From: Amycolatopsis anabasis
GTDB lineage: Bacteria > Actinomycetota > Actinomycetes > Mycobacteriales > Pseudonocardiaceae
Reading direction: 5' to 3'
Length of the DNA: 64,000 bases
Assembly: GCF_009765355.1 (NCBI RefSeq)
Contig: NZ_VTHK01000040.1
Coordinates: 1 to 64,000, forward strand
Shown here: in pieces, positions 49,101 to 56,638 of the stretch
How the letters are laid out: each line of letters begins with the position of its first letter
Numbering within the stretch: position 1 is the stretch's first letter
The notes under the pieces: model-generated
Seen by the model: only the letters and a program-made list of their open reading frames with translations
Told to the model about the DNA's origin: nothing
The model's database searches: none
Made by a program: the position numbers and the translations under genes

Positions 49101-50964
49101 GTGGACCCTCGACCCGGCGGGGGTGCCCGTTTCGCTCACCATCGCCGGGCACACCCTGCGCTTCGGGCACGACACCGGCGGGCGGGAGACCACCCGCACC
49201 GTCGACGGCCGCTTCACGATTTCCCACGAGTTCGACGCCGACGACAATCTGGTGGGCCAGTCCGTGCGCGGCACGGCACAGCCGTGGCAGCGCCGGTTCA
49301 CCTACCGCCACGACGGCCTGCTCACCGGCATCGACGACCAGGCGGGGCCGACCCGGCTCGTGCTGGACGCCGTCGGCCGCGTCGTCGAACTGCACGCCCC
49401 GCGCGGGAGCGAGCACTACCGCTACGACCCCGCCGGCAACGTGGTGGACGCCCACGAGCCCGGGGCGGTGCCGAGCGCGGGTGCGCGCCGGTACGCGAAC
49501 AACCGGCTGCTCGCGGCCGGCGCCGTCACCTTCGAGTACGACCAGCAGGGGCGCGTGACCGCCCGCCACGACCGCGGCCGGGTGTGGCGGTACGTGTGGG
49601 ACGGGCACGACCGGCTGATCGCGCTCGCCACCCCCGAGGGCGACCAGTGGCACTACCGGTACGACCCGCTGGGCCGCCGCATCGCCAAGCAGCGCATGAC
49701 CTCGTCGCCGTCGGGGGCGCGCGTGGTCGCCGAAACCCACGAGTTCACCTGGAGCGGCGCGGTGCTGGCCGAACAGGTGCGCACCGACGAGCACGGCACC
49801 CGCCACGTCACCACGTGGGAGTACGTTCCCGGGGACGACCGCCCGGTCGTCCAGGTGGAGCGCTCGTCCACTGTGGACGAACGGTTCTTCGTCATCGTCA
49901 CCGACCTGCTCGGCAGGCCCACCGACCTGCTCGATCCCGCGGGATCGCTCGTCTGGCGCCAGAACGCGGGACTGTGGGGACGGGAAACCGGTCCGGCGGC
50001 CACCCCGCTGCGGTTCCCCGGTCAGTACGCCGACGCCGAATCGGGGCTGCACTACAACGTCTACCGCTACTACGATCCGGCCACCGGTCGTTACTTCAGC
50101 CAGGATCCCCTCGGGCTGGGCCCCGCGCCGAACCCGGTCGCCTACGTCGACAACCCGTTCGCCATGAGCGACCCGCTCGGCCTCGTCTGCGACAAGAAGA
50201 AAGGCAAGGGCAAGGCCACGCAGGACACCCCGGGCGGCGGCGGTGACGCCGGGAAGGTCCCCGGCGGCAGCAAGGGCGAGACGTCGGCGAGTTCGCACAC
50301 CCATTCCCTCGGCACGCACGACGGGGTCGACGTGCAGGTGGACTCCCACCAGGGCAAGCACCAGCAGGGCAACTCGATCTTCGGCCTGCCCAAGTACACC
50401 GGCGGTTCCGGCACCAAGTTCCCGTCCTATGTCAACGGCGAGTGGCACGAGAAGTACTTCGCGCCGCAGGTGGCGAAGCAGACCAAGGAGGGCACGCCCG
50501 GCCGGATCGACGCCGACATCGCCCACAAGAAGTCCACTCTCGACGAACACGCCGAACGGCGTCAGGAACTCCAGTACGAGGGCCAGGCCAAGCAGCAAGA
50601 GCTCGTGGACGCCAAGAAGGAGCTCAAGAACGCGTCGCCCGAGAACAAGCAGGCCGCGCAGGAGCGGGTGGATGCCGTCACCCGGGAACGCGACGACCTC
50701 GCCAACCAGTACCAGGAAGCCAAGCGGGCGGAGCAGCAGGCGGCGCAGGAGCTGAAGGCGGCGGAAGACGCGCGCGCGAACCAAATCGTCAACGACTACA
50801 AGAAGGTTCCGCAGGAAGACGGCATCACCTACGACATCACCACCCAGTGGGACAGCGACAAGGGCCGCTGGCAATCGACTTACCACGCGAACCCGGCGGA
50901 CGGCAACTGGGACAAGGAGTACGGCGCGAAACTCGGCAAGAAGCACGGACTGCCCACCAAGTGA
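46192..50964 (+). CDS. WXG100-DUF6531-RHS polymorphic toxin, 1590 residues
   Basis: The GTG at 46192 overlaps the upstream stop. Domains in order: a helical WXG100_2/CpnT-like export domain (about 20-260) with TANWTGAAGDAYRERSADTA; a Pro/Gly-rich linker (about 260-350); DUF6531 beginning at WCESDPVDVLTGEVVATETD (about 352); many YD/RHS repeats such as YDYDDDGRMTGWRDRTG; and the RHS core with the closing motif GRYFSQDPLGLGPAPNP near 1300. The last about 255 residues are an unrecognised C-terminal module with a long coiled coil. RHS proteins form a shell around a toxic C-terminus. Here export would be through an ESX system. No co-directional immunity gene follows. Confidence 0.9.
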   Translation: MNPLVAETKDSTQSYSGVSLLESANDLKSAIESGDWASVALGAVGTALDALGAAMDPFGAILAAGVGWLMEHVGPLKEALDGLAGDPDQIKAHAETWKNVAKELGEVGTDLTSMTKADTANWTGAAGDAYRERSADTANLITAAQQGADGASSGVQTAGEVVAAVRTLVRDIIAELVGHLISWALQVIATLGIGLAWVVPQVISAVVKTASQIANITKKLVKALKALVPLLKRAGDLFADAGKALKNLKSGAPKPNGKVNDLPKGPKDVDVPKEGKGDSTKASSADQGPEVGPPPRIGDGNGSPGSHGSPDATPGGPPIPKSPGGGGKPSGNSKTPPPNERSGPRGDSTRKENRWCESDPVDVLTGEVVATETDLSLAGRLGLVLERTHVSSYRAGRWFGANWSSTVDQRLEVDEENVRYFSADGMTLVYPLAAGTALPLEGPRLSLTPVGPGYRLDDPQFGQSLFFDRVAGSRRGVLPLVAVENVEADRIEVEYDRSGAPSALRHGDGRVVRLTTDRDRIVGVEVVGAGETVPVAKFGYDERGRLVEVVNSSGQAAHYDYDDDGRMTGWRDRTGTWYRYTYDNHGRCVRTLGPDGFFSGSFAYDRERLITVYTDSLGATTEYHFTEAKQLTRRVDALGNVTAYAWDRYDRLLARTDALGSTTSFGYDERGVLESVVRPDGSVLRVTDGPDGLTVEADAGDGTVLTRFYPRDEAPDPFEEPLGISAPFRSDRMTGQGGQPEEPRDRDLFGRARSVLNRSRQPVGLAWTVEGRERQRVQPSGVRETRRYDPEGNELEHVNGAGFATKREYGPFGLLTATIDESGARTEYAYDTELRLVAVTNPLGLRWTYRYDAAGRLVQETDFDGRTLRFAYDRAGRLVWSSNGAGEETEYRHDVLGNVIERRGATGTTRYTYDPLGRLSTASLADVELSIGYDAAGATLSESVDGRTLSYTRDADGTIRRRTPSGVDSVWTLDPAGVPVSLTIAGHTLRFGHDTGGRETTRTVDGRFTISHEFDADDNLVGQSVRGTAQPWQRRFTYRHDGLLTGIDDQAGPTRLVLDAVGRVVELHAPRGSEHYRYDPAGNVVDAHEPGAVPSAGARRYANNRLLAAGAVTFEYDQQGRVTARHDRGRVWRYVWDGHDRLIALATPEGDQWHYRYDPLGRRIAKQRMTSSPSGARVVAETHEFTWSGAVLAEQVRTDEHGTRHVTTWEYVPGDDRPVVQVERSSTVDERFFVIVTDLLGRPTDLLDPAGSLVWRQNAGLWGRETGPAATPLRFPGQYADAESGLHYNVYRYYDPATGRYFSQDPLGLGPAPNPVAYVDNPFAMSDPLGLVCDKKKGKGKATQDTPGGGGDAGKVPGGSKGETSASSHTHSLGTHDGVDVQVDSHQGKHQQGNSIFGLPKYTGGSGTKFPSYVNGEWHEKYFAPQVAKQTKEGTPGRIDADIAHKKSTLDEHAERRQELQYEGQAKQQELVDAKKELKNASPENKQAAQERVDAVTRERDDLANQYQEAKRAEQQAAQELKAAEDARANQIVNDYKKVPQEDGITYDITTQWDSDKGRWQSTYHANPADGNWDKEYGAKLGKKHGLPTK

Positions 50965-50984
50965 CCCCCCGGTCCGGGGAAGCC

Positions 50985-51533
50985 TCAACGCTTGAGCGTG
51001 AAGGTGAAGTCGCCGGAGAGCTTGCCGCTCAGCCGGACCGCCGACACGAGTTTCCCCTCCGTGAGCAGTCTCTCGACCTCGGCCCGCGGAAGGGCGCAAC
51101 CTTCAGCGATCAGTCGCACCGGCCGGACCGGGATCCGCGCCGCGAAGCGGACCGAGACGTCGATCACCTCGCGGTCCAGGTGATCCGTTCCGCCGGTGTC
51201 GAGGCGCCAGGCGTCGTCCCAGTCGAGGGCGATGCGATTGCGGCGCCGCACGACCGGATCCTGGAGCAGCTCGGCTGCCAGGCCGGGATCGTTGTCATGC
51301 AGCCGGTCCAGCAGTTCGGGTCGTACGGAGCGCACGTTCACCCGCTCCAGGACCGTGAGCTTCGTGGTTTCCCCGCAAGCGGTACAGAGCGCGAGGAGCC
51401 AGGCGTCGATGAGCTTGTGGTTCGCGTTGACGCGGAATTTGCCGCTTGCCCGGAAGCGCTCGGAGGCGCACACGTGGCAGCGGCGGCGAACGAGCGGCAG
51501 GCAGGTGGGCACGACCACCCAGTTGTTGAGCAC
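50985..51533 (-). CDS. DUF1062 domain-containing protein
   Basis: A 182-residue protein. RRRCHVCASERFRASGKFRV and LLALCTACGETTKLTVLERV provide two CxxC pairs for a likely zinc ribbon, diagnostic of DUF1062. The GTG at 51533 (LNNWVVVPTCLPL) is chosen because the family starts there; a TTG 12 codons earlier lacks a ribosome site. It is convergent with the RHS toxin gene, 20 bases apart. Function unknown; there is nothing to show that it is an immunity protein. Confidence 0.82.
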   Translation of the reverse strand: MLNNWVVVPTCLPLVRRRCHVCASERFRASGKFRVNANHKLIDAWLLALCTACGETTKLTVLERVNVRSVRPELLDRLHDNDPGLAAELLQDPVVRRRNRIALDWDDAWRLDTGGTDHLDREVIDVSVRFAARIPVRPVRLIAEGCALPRAEVERLLTEGKLVSAVRLSGKLSGDFTFTLKR

Positions 51534-51732
51534 AGAAGTACACCGGTTTCCGTGAGAAGTCCGCAGCAAAAAGGAGCGCGGCGCAGAGGCGCGACGCGCG
51601 ACAAATCAGCGCTCGGGAGATCTCACCGGATGTACAACGGCACGTCCTTGCCTGGGCGACTTGGTCCGGCAGCATGGTATTGGCGCACAGCGGCGCTGCT
51701 CCACCGGTTTTCGAGCGCCGGCCGGACCGGCC

Positions 51733-54444
51733 CTAGCGGACCGGCGCCGCGACCTCGCGTTGCGCGGCGTTCCAGCCGCTGATCTGGATGTGCGGCGTCG
51801 CGCCGCCGAGGTCGGCGAGGCGGTAGTCGGCGGTCAGCGTGATCTGCTCCCCCGGCCACAGCGTGACGTAGTTGTCGCTCCACAACGCGGGTGTGAGCTG
51901 CTCGCCGCCGGGTCCCTTGCGCAGGCTCGCGCGCAGGAAGAATCCCGCGGCCGAGGTGGCCGAGGTGTTCCGCAGCGTCACCTCGGTCCGCACCCGGTCG
52001 CCGCGGACCGTCGACCGGACGTCCGAAGTAGACACTTCGGCGGGCGGAAGATCCTGCAGGTTCCGCATGTCCGCGTAGGCCACGGCCGGGGAATGCCACC
52101 AGGTGGCCGCGTTGTGGTCCACCACGTCGTCCGTCGCGGACAGCGCGTAGACGTTGCGGTCGAGCACGGACCCGGTCGCGTCGCGCAGCACCAGCCGCAG
52201 GAAGTAGGCGCCGCTCACCCCGGCGGGCCGGGGCGTGGTGAACGCCCGGGCCGCCGCGTTGCCCGGCACCTTCGCCGGTCCGGTCGCCGTCGTGAGCACC
52301 CGCCCGGCCACGTCGAACTGGGTGGCCTCGACCGTGAGCCCGGCCCGCTCGGCGAGCCCGGTGTTGACCACCGCGACCGAATGGTCGTCGTAGGAGTACT
52401 GCACGTGGATCGGCCGCAGCGCGGTCTTGGTGCCGAAGTAGGAACCGCCGGTGCCCAGGGTGTGGTCGAACAGGTGCCAGTACAGGGTCGGCCACGCGTT
52501 GTTCAGCATCCAGTAGATGACCCCGGTCGACGGGTTCGCCGGATCGGTGAAGTCCCGGCCGTACGCCTCGAACTGCGCGCGGTTGGCCTCGTAGTTGGCG
52601 AGCTGGGCCTTGCGCAGGAAGTCCGCCCGGTCCCGCACCGGCCCGTACCGGTTCTCGATGGCGCGGCTGAAGTCGGTCAGCTTCGAGAAGACCTCCTTCT
52701 TCGCCAGGTGGTAGTGCGGCTGGTCCGGTTTACGCCAGAGGTCGTCGATCTCGGCGTCGGTGAGGAACTTCCGCAGGCTGTCGAGTTCCGGGATCGCCGG
52801 TCCCGGGCCGACCTCGGAGGCGAACCCGTAGTTCCCGCCGAGCCGCTTGTCGTACCAGTAGCTCGGCGGCTCCCACCAGTAGGGACCGTCCATCTTCATC
52901 CCGGCCTCGCCGAGCACCGGCGGTGGCGGCGTGCTCGCGGGGCGCCGCGCGGCCGAGGGCAGCACCGGCACCCGGAAGTCGGCCCGGGCGAACGCGTCCA
53001 GGTAGAGCTTCTCGATCTCGGCGGTCGCGTAGTTGTCGCTGCCGATGAAGAAACCCAGCACGCTCGGGCTGTTCACCAGCCGCCGCGCTTCGGCGAGCCC
53101 GGACGCGGCCGCGACGCGGGAGTCCTCCTCGGTCCACGGATGCGGTGCGTTCTTCTTCGCCCAGGCCTCCCATTTCGTGCAGCACTCCCAGCCGGGCAGC
53201 AGCATGATGCCGAGCCGGTCGGCCAGCTCGAGCAGTTCGCGGTCCTCCGCCTTTCCCTCCATGCGGATCGTGTTCAGCCCGAGGTCCCGGACGTAGGCCA
53301 GTTCATCGGCGAGACGGCCGGGCCGCGTCCGCAGGAACAGATCCGAAGCCCAGCCCCCGCCGCGCACCCCGAACGGTTTGCCGTTGACCAGGAAGCGGCG
53401 ATATCCCTGCGGGGTGAGTTCGCTGCGCACATCGCGAATCCCGAACTTCCGGACGGCCCGATCGCTGATCCGCGTGCCCACGGTCGCGTCCAGCGACAGC
53501 TCGTACCGCGGCTGCCCGCCGAACTGCGCGGGCCACCACACCTTCGGCCGGTGCACCGTGAGCTGCGGGTATTCCGCCGGGGCGAACACCGCGGTCGCGG
53601 TCTGCCGGGGCGCCAGCGAAACCCGGCGCTGGAAGGAGATGCGGTCGATCCGGCCGCGCACGGTCGCGGTGACCGGCCGATCGGTGTTGTTGCGGAGTTC
53701 GGCCTTGACGGTCAGCGCGGCCCGGCCGAGCCCGGGGAGTTCGAGTTCGGGCAGCACGCGGGGATCGAGCACGGAAACCTCGTTCGCCGCGGCGAGTTCG
53801 ACGTCCCGCCAGATGCCCATGTTGTTGTCCGGGGCGGGCGGGCTCCAGTCCAGGAAGCTCACCGTGAGGTCGCGGAACGGGTCCGCGGGACTCGCCTGGA
53901 CGGCGAGCGCGTTGCGGCCGGGCCGCACCAGCGCGGTGACGTCGAACTCCTGCCGCGGGTACGCCCCGGCGACCTGGTCCGCACCGGCGAGTTTCGTGCC
54001 GTTGAACCAGATCTCGCCGCGGGCGATGACCCCGCCGTCGAAGCGCAGGAACAGGTGCCGGCCGGGGACCGGCGCGGCGACCACCTCCCGGCGGTACCAC
54101 CACGGGACGGCGAAGTCCGCGGGGTCGACCGCGTCGCGCAGGTTCGTCGAGTAGTTCAGGTCCGGATACCGGCCCGCGGCGATCAGCCCGGCCATCACCG
54201 TGGACCGGGCCGGTACGCGCGGCCAGTCGCGGTCGGCGAACCCCGGCGTCGAGATCGCGTCTCCACCGGCGTTCAGTCCGGCCGACGACCGCAGCCGCCA
54301 GTCCGGCACGGCCGCGGCCTGCCCCGGCACCACGGGAGCCGCGAACGCGGGCTCCGGGCCACCGTTCGCCACCGCGGGCGGCGCCGGTGTGACGACCGCG
54401 AGACCGATCAGGACCACCAGCCACCGAACCCAGCGCCGCACCAT
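51733..54444 (-). CDS. Secreted GH2 enzyme, exo-beta-D-glucosaminidase (CsxA)-like
   Basis: A 903-residue precursor with a signal peptide (VRRWVRWLVVLIGLAVVTPA). GH2 sugar-binding, Ig-like and barrel domains follow. The acid/base position is Asp: D470 in GFFIGSDNYATAE. The nucleophile is E544 in YGFASEVGPGPAIP. An Asp acid/base and the SE-x-GPG setting are features of chitosan-degrading exo-beta-D-glucosaminidase CsxA of A. orientalis rather than ordinary beta-mannosidase, which has NE. It is shorter than CsxA because a C-terminal carbohydrate-binding module is missing. Expected to release glucosamine from chitosan oligomers outside the cell. Confidence 0.82.
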   Translation of the reverse strand: MVRRWVRWLVVLIGLAVVTPAPPAVANGGPEPAFAAPVVPGQAAAVPDWRLRSSAGLNAGGDAISTPGFADRDWPRVPARSTVMAGLIAAGRYPDLNYSTNLRDAVDPADFAVPWWYRREVVAAPVPGRHLFLRFDGGVIARGEIWFNGTKLAGADQVAGAYPRQEFDVTALVRPGRNALAVQASPADPFRDLTVSFLDWSPPAPDNNMGIWRDVELAAANEVSVLDPRVLPELELPGLGRAALTVKAELRNNTDRPVTATVRGRIDRISFQRRVSLAPRQTATAVFAPAEYPQLTVHRPKVWWPAQFGGQPRYELSLDATVGTRISDRAVRKFGIRDVRSELTPQGYRRFLVNGKPFGVRGGGWASDLFLRTRPGRLADELAYVRDLGLNTIRMEGKAEDRELLELADRLGIMLLPGWECCTKWEAWAKKNAPHPWTEEDSRVAAASGLAEARRLVNSPSVLGFFIGSDNYATAEIEKLYLDAFARADFRVPVLPSAARRPASTPPPPVLGEAGMKMDGPYWWEPPSYWYDKRLGGNYGFASEVGPGPAIPELDSLRKFLTDAEIDDLWRKPDQPHYHLAKKEVFSKLTDFSRAIENRYGPVRDRADFLRKAQLANYEANRAQFEAYGRDFTDPANPSTGVIYWMLNNAWPTLYWHLFDHTLGTGGSYFGTKTALRPIHVQYSYDDHSVAVVNTGLAERAGLTVEATQFDVAGRVLTTATGPAKVPGNAAARAFTTPRPAGVSGAYFLRLVLRDATGSVLDRNVYALSATDDVVDHNAATWWHSPAVAYADMRNLQDLPPAEVSTSDVRSTVRGDRVRTEVTLRNTSATSAAGFFLRASLRKGPGGEQLTPALWSDNYVTLWPGEQITLTADYRLADLGGATPHIQISGWNAAQREVAAPVR

Positions 54445-54581
54445 GTCGACACTCTGCTCAGGCAAGATATTTTCCACAAGTGGCCGAATGGAGGAAACGA
54501 TTGACGCCCACGGGGCGGTTGACCGACCCGCCATCCTGTAGCGATGAGCGAGTTCGATCGCCGGACAGAGCACTGATCGCC

Positions 54582-55358
54582 ATGGCGGACGAAGCGGACG
54601 CGGGCAGGTACGGGCAGGCCTGGGCGGACATCTACGACGACTGGTTCGGCGATCTGGACGACACCGGACCGGCCGTCGAGGTCCTCGCCGAACTCGCCGC
54701 GGGCGGACCGGCGCTGGAGATCGGACCGGGCACCGGGCGGTTGACGATTCCCTTGGCGGAGCGCGGAATCGAGGTCACGGCCGTCGAATCCTCGGCGCGG
54801 ATGGCCGAACGGCTGACCGGCAAGCTCACCGGCCAGCGGATCAGCGTGGTCGTCGCGGACGCGGCCACGATCGATCTCGGCCCGCATGCCCCGCCCGGCG
54901 GTTTCGCCCTCGCCTACCTCAGCTGCAACACGCTGTTCCAGCTGACCGAGCAGGAGGCGCAGCTGAACTGCGTCCGCGCGATCGGGCGCGTCCTCGCCCC
55001 GTCGGGCAGCCTGGTCGTGGAGGCTTCGGCACCCCACTGCGCCCTGCTCGCCGCCGGGAACAAGAACGACGTCCGCACGTACGAGGACGGGAGCGTCGCC
55101 ATCACCACCACGCGTGCGGACGTCGCGACCCAGCGACTCGACACCACCGTCGTCCTGCTCGCCCGGGGACACCGGCGAGTGCTGCCCGTTCCCGAACGCT
55201 TCATCTGGCCCGCCGAACTCGACCTGATGGCTCGGCTGGCCGGATTGTCCCGGGCGCACCGCTGGTCGGGCTGGGAACGGGGGCCGTTCGGCGCGACGAG
55301 CACCGGCCACGTCTCGGTGTACGCCCGGGACCGGCGCGGCGACTGGGAACGGGAATGA
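54582..55358 (+). CDS. Class I SAM-dependent methyltransferase
   Basis: A 258-residue Rossmann-fold enzyme. The SAM loop is ALEIGPGTGRLTIPLAERGI, followed by VTAVESSARMAERL, and FALAYLSCNTLFQLTEQEAQ is the typical motif IV/post-motif region. The ATG at 54582 gives a compact family start. It is divergent from the GH2 gene. Close relatives methylate small molecules or are of unknown function; the substrate is not evident. Confidence 0.85.
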   Translation: MADEADAGRYGQAWADIYDDWFGDLDDTGPAVEVLAELAAGGPALEIGPGTGRLTIPLAERGIEVTAVESSARMAERLTGKLTGQRISVVVADAATIDLGPHAPPGGFALAYLSCNTLFQLTEQEAQLNCVRAIGRVLAPSGSLVVEASAPHCALLAAGNKNDVRTYEDGSVAITTTRADVATQRLDTTVVLLARGHRRVLPVPERFIWPAELDLMARLAGLSRAHRWSGWERGPFGATSTGHVSVYARDRRGDWERE

Positions 55359-55386
55359 CAAAACACGTCAGGATCCACCGAATTTG

Positions 55387-55416
55387 TTGACGCCCTCGAC
55401 AAACCCTCACTAACTT
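55387..55416 (+). promoter_or_regulatory. Predicted promoter of the GH64 glucanase gene
   Basis: TTGACG (55387-55392), 18 bases, TAACTT (55411-55416), 34 bases before the ATG. A strong ribosome site GGGAGGA directly precedes the start. Confidence 0.55.
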
Positions 55417-55450
55417 GCCCGAGCGTCAGCACCGGACGACCTCGGGAGGA

Positions 55451-56638
55451 ATGGCAGTGATTTCCCGGCGATCCTTTCTCGGAGCTTCCGCGGTGGCGTT
55501 GACCAGCCCGTTCTGGGCCCGCGGACTGACCCCGGCGGCGGCCGCGGCCACGCCGGAAACCTTCAGACTGAGCTTCGACGACAAGTCCGGCGCGGAGACC
55601 GCGTTCGCCTACGTCACCGGCACCACCCCGGACGGCAAGCTGGTGCTGCTCAAGGCCGACGGAACGCCGTACCACCCCGCCTCGCCCGCGAAGGAAATGA
55701 CTCCGCTGCCCGAGGATTGCGCCATTCCGTTGAGTTCCGGAAAGCAGTTCCCGGTGCCCAGGATGGCCGGCGCGCGGATCTACGTCAGCACCGGGGAAAA
55801 GCTCGACCTGTTCCTCAACCCGGGCCCGTCTCTGGTGCATCCGAGTTTCCTCAACTCCGGCGACGCGAACTACCGGAAGAACTGGACGTTCTGCGAGTTC
55901 ACGTTCAACGACGCGCAACTGTTCGCGAACATCAGTTACGTCGATTTCGTCGCCACGCCGCTCGGCCTGCGCCTGACCACCACCTCGTCCGGCGAGCAGT
56001 CCGTACCGGGCCTGCCCGCGGGGTCCCTCGATCCGATCTGCGCCGAACTGAAGGCGCAGGGCGGGAGCTGGGGCGAGCTGATCCAGGCCGACGGCGGCCG
56101 CAACCTCCGGGCGGTGAGCCCGCACCACCGGGCCGACCGGTTCCAGGGCTACCTCGACGGCTACATCGACCAGGTGTGGAAGAAGTACGCCGGGCAGGAC
56201 CTCATCGTCGATTCGCAGAACCCGGGCCTCGGGAAGTTCACCGGCCGCGTCGGCGGGGACGGCAAGCTGACCTTCGGCAACGGGGAGAGCTTCGGGAAAC
56301 CGGTGACCGCGGACGTGTGGAGCTGCGACAGCGGCCCCTTCGCGATCCGCGACGGCGACTCGGACGCCCGCAAGAGCATCATTCCCCGGCTGGCCGCCGC
56401 GCTGAACCGGACCACGCTGCTGGACAACCCGAACCAGCCGACCGGCGAGGATCCGGCGAAGTTCTACCGCAACGACGTCACCAACCACTACGCCCGGATC
56501 GTGCACGCGAAACTGCCGGACAACCGGGGCTACGCGTTCCCGTACGACGACGTGTCGCCCGGCCCGGATTTCAGCGGCGCCGTGCAGGCGGGTGATCCGG
56601 AGGTCCTGACCGTCACCGTGAACGCGCTGCGCGCCTAG
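55451..56638 (+). CDS. Secreted GH64 endo-beta-1,3-glucanase
   Basis: A 395-residue precursor with a Tat-type signal (ISRRSFLGASAVALTSPFWA). The GH64 domain shows ARIYVSTGEKLDLFLNPGPS, NWTFCEFTFNDAQLFANISY VDF, and YAFPYDDVSPGPDFSGAVQA near the C-terminus. The family (laminaripentaose-producing glucanases and thaumatin-like relatives) attacks fungal beta-1,3-glucan. It stands alone, with its own promoter and ribosome site. It is convergent with the DICT gene, the two stops overlapping by 4 bases. Confidence 0.93.
   Translation: MAVISRRSFLGASAVALTSPFWARGLTPAAAAATPETFRLSFDDKSGAETAFAYVTGTTPDGKLVLLKADGTPYHPASPAKEMTPLPEDCAIPLSSGKQFPVPRMAGARIYVSTGEKLDLFLNPGPSLVHPSFLNSGDANYRKNWTFCEFTFNDAQLFANISYVDFVATPLGLRLTTTSSGEQSVPGLPAGSLDPICAELKAQGGSWGELIQADGGRNLRAVSPHHRADRFQGYLDGYIDQVWKKYAGQDLIVDSQNPGLGKFTGRVGGDGKLTFGNGESFGKPVTADVWSCDSGPFAIRDGDSDARKSIIPRLAAALNRTTLLDNPNQPTGEDPAKFYRNDVTNHYARIVHAKLPDNRGYAFPYDDVSPGPDFSGAVQAGDPEVLTVTVNALRA

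Noticed and set aside
45784..51099. A 1771-codon open frame on the minus strand opposite the RHS gene
   Set aside because: It is an antisense shadow: the plus strand shows clear RHS repeats and domain motifs, while the minus frame has low-complexity Arg/Gly/Val composition and no family motif. High G+C removes stop codons.
50985..51533. DUF1062 protein as the immunity factor of the RHS toxin
   Set aside because: It is convergent rather than co-directional, belongs to a widespread housekeeping-like family with two CxxC pairs, and its presence is not tied to RHS genes.
51720..51732. A terminator GGCCGG-A-CCGGCC at the end of the GH2 gene
   Set aside because: The loop would be one base and there is no T-tract, so a hairpin of that form is sterically unlikely; left as unassigned sequence.
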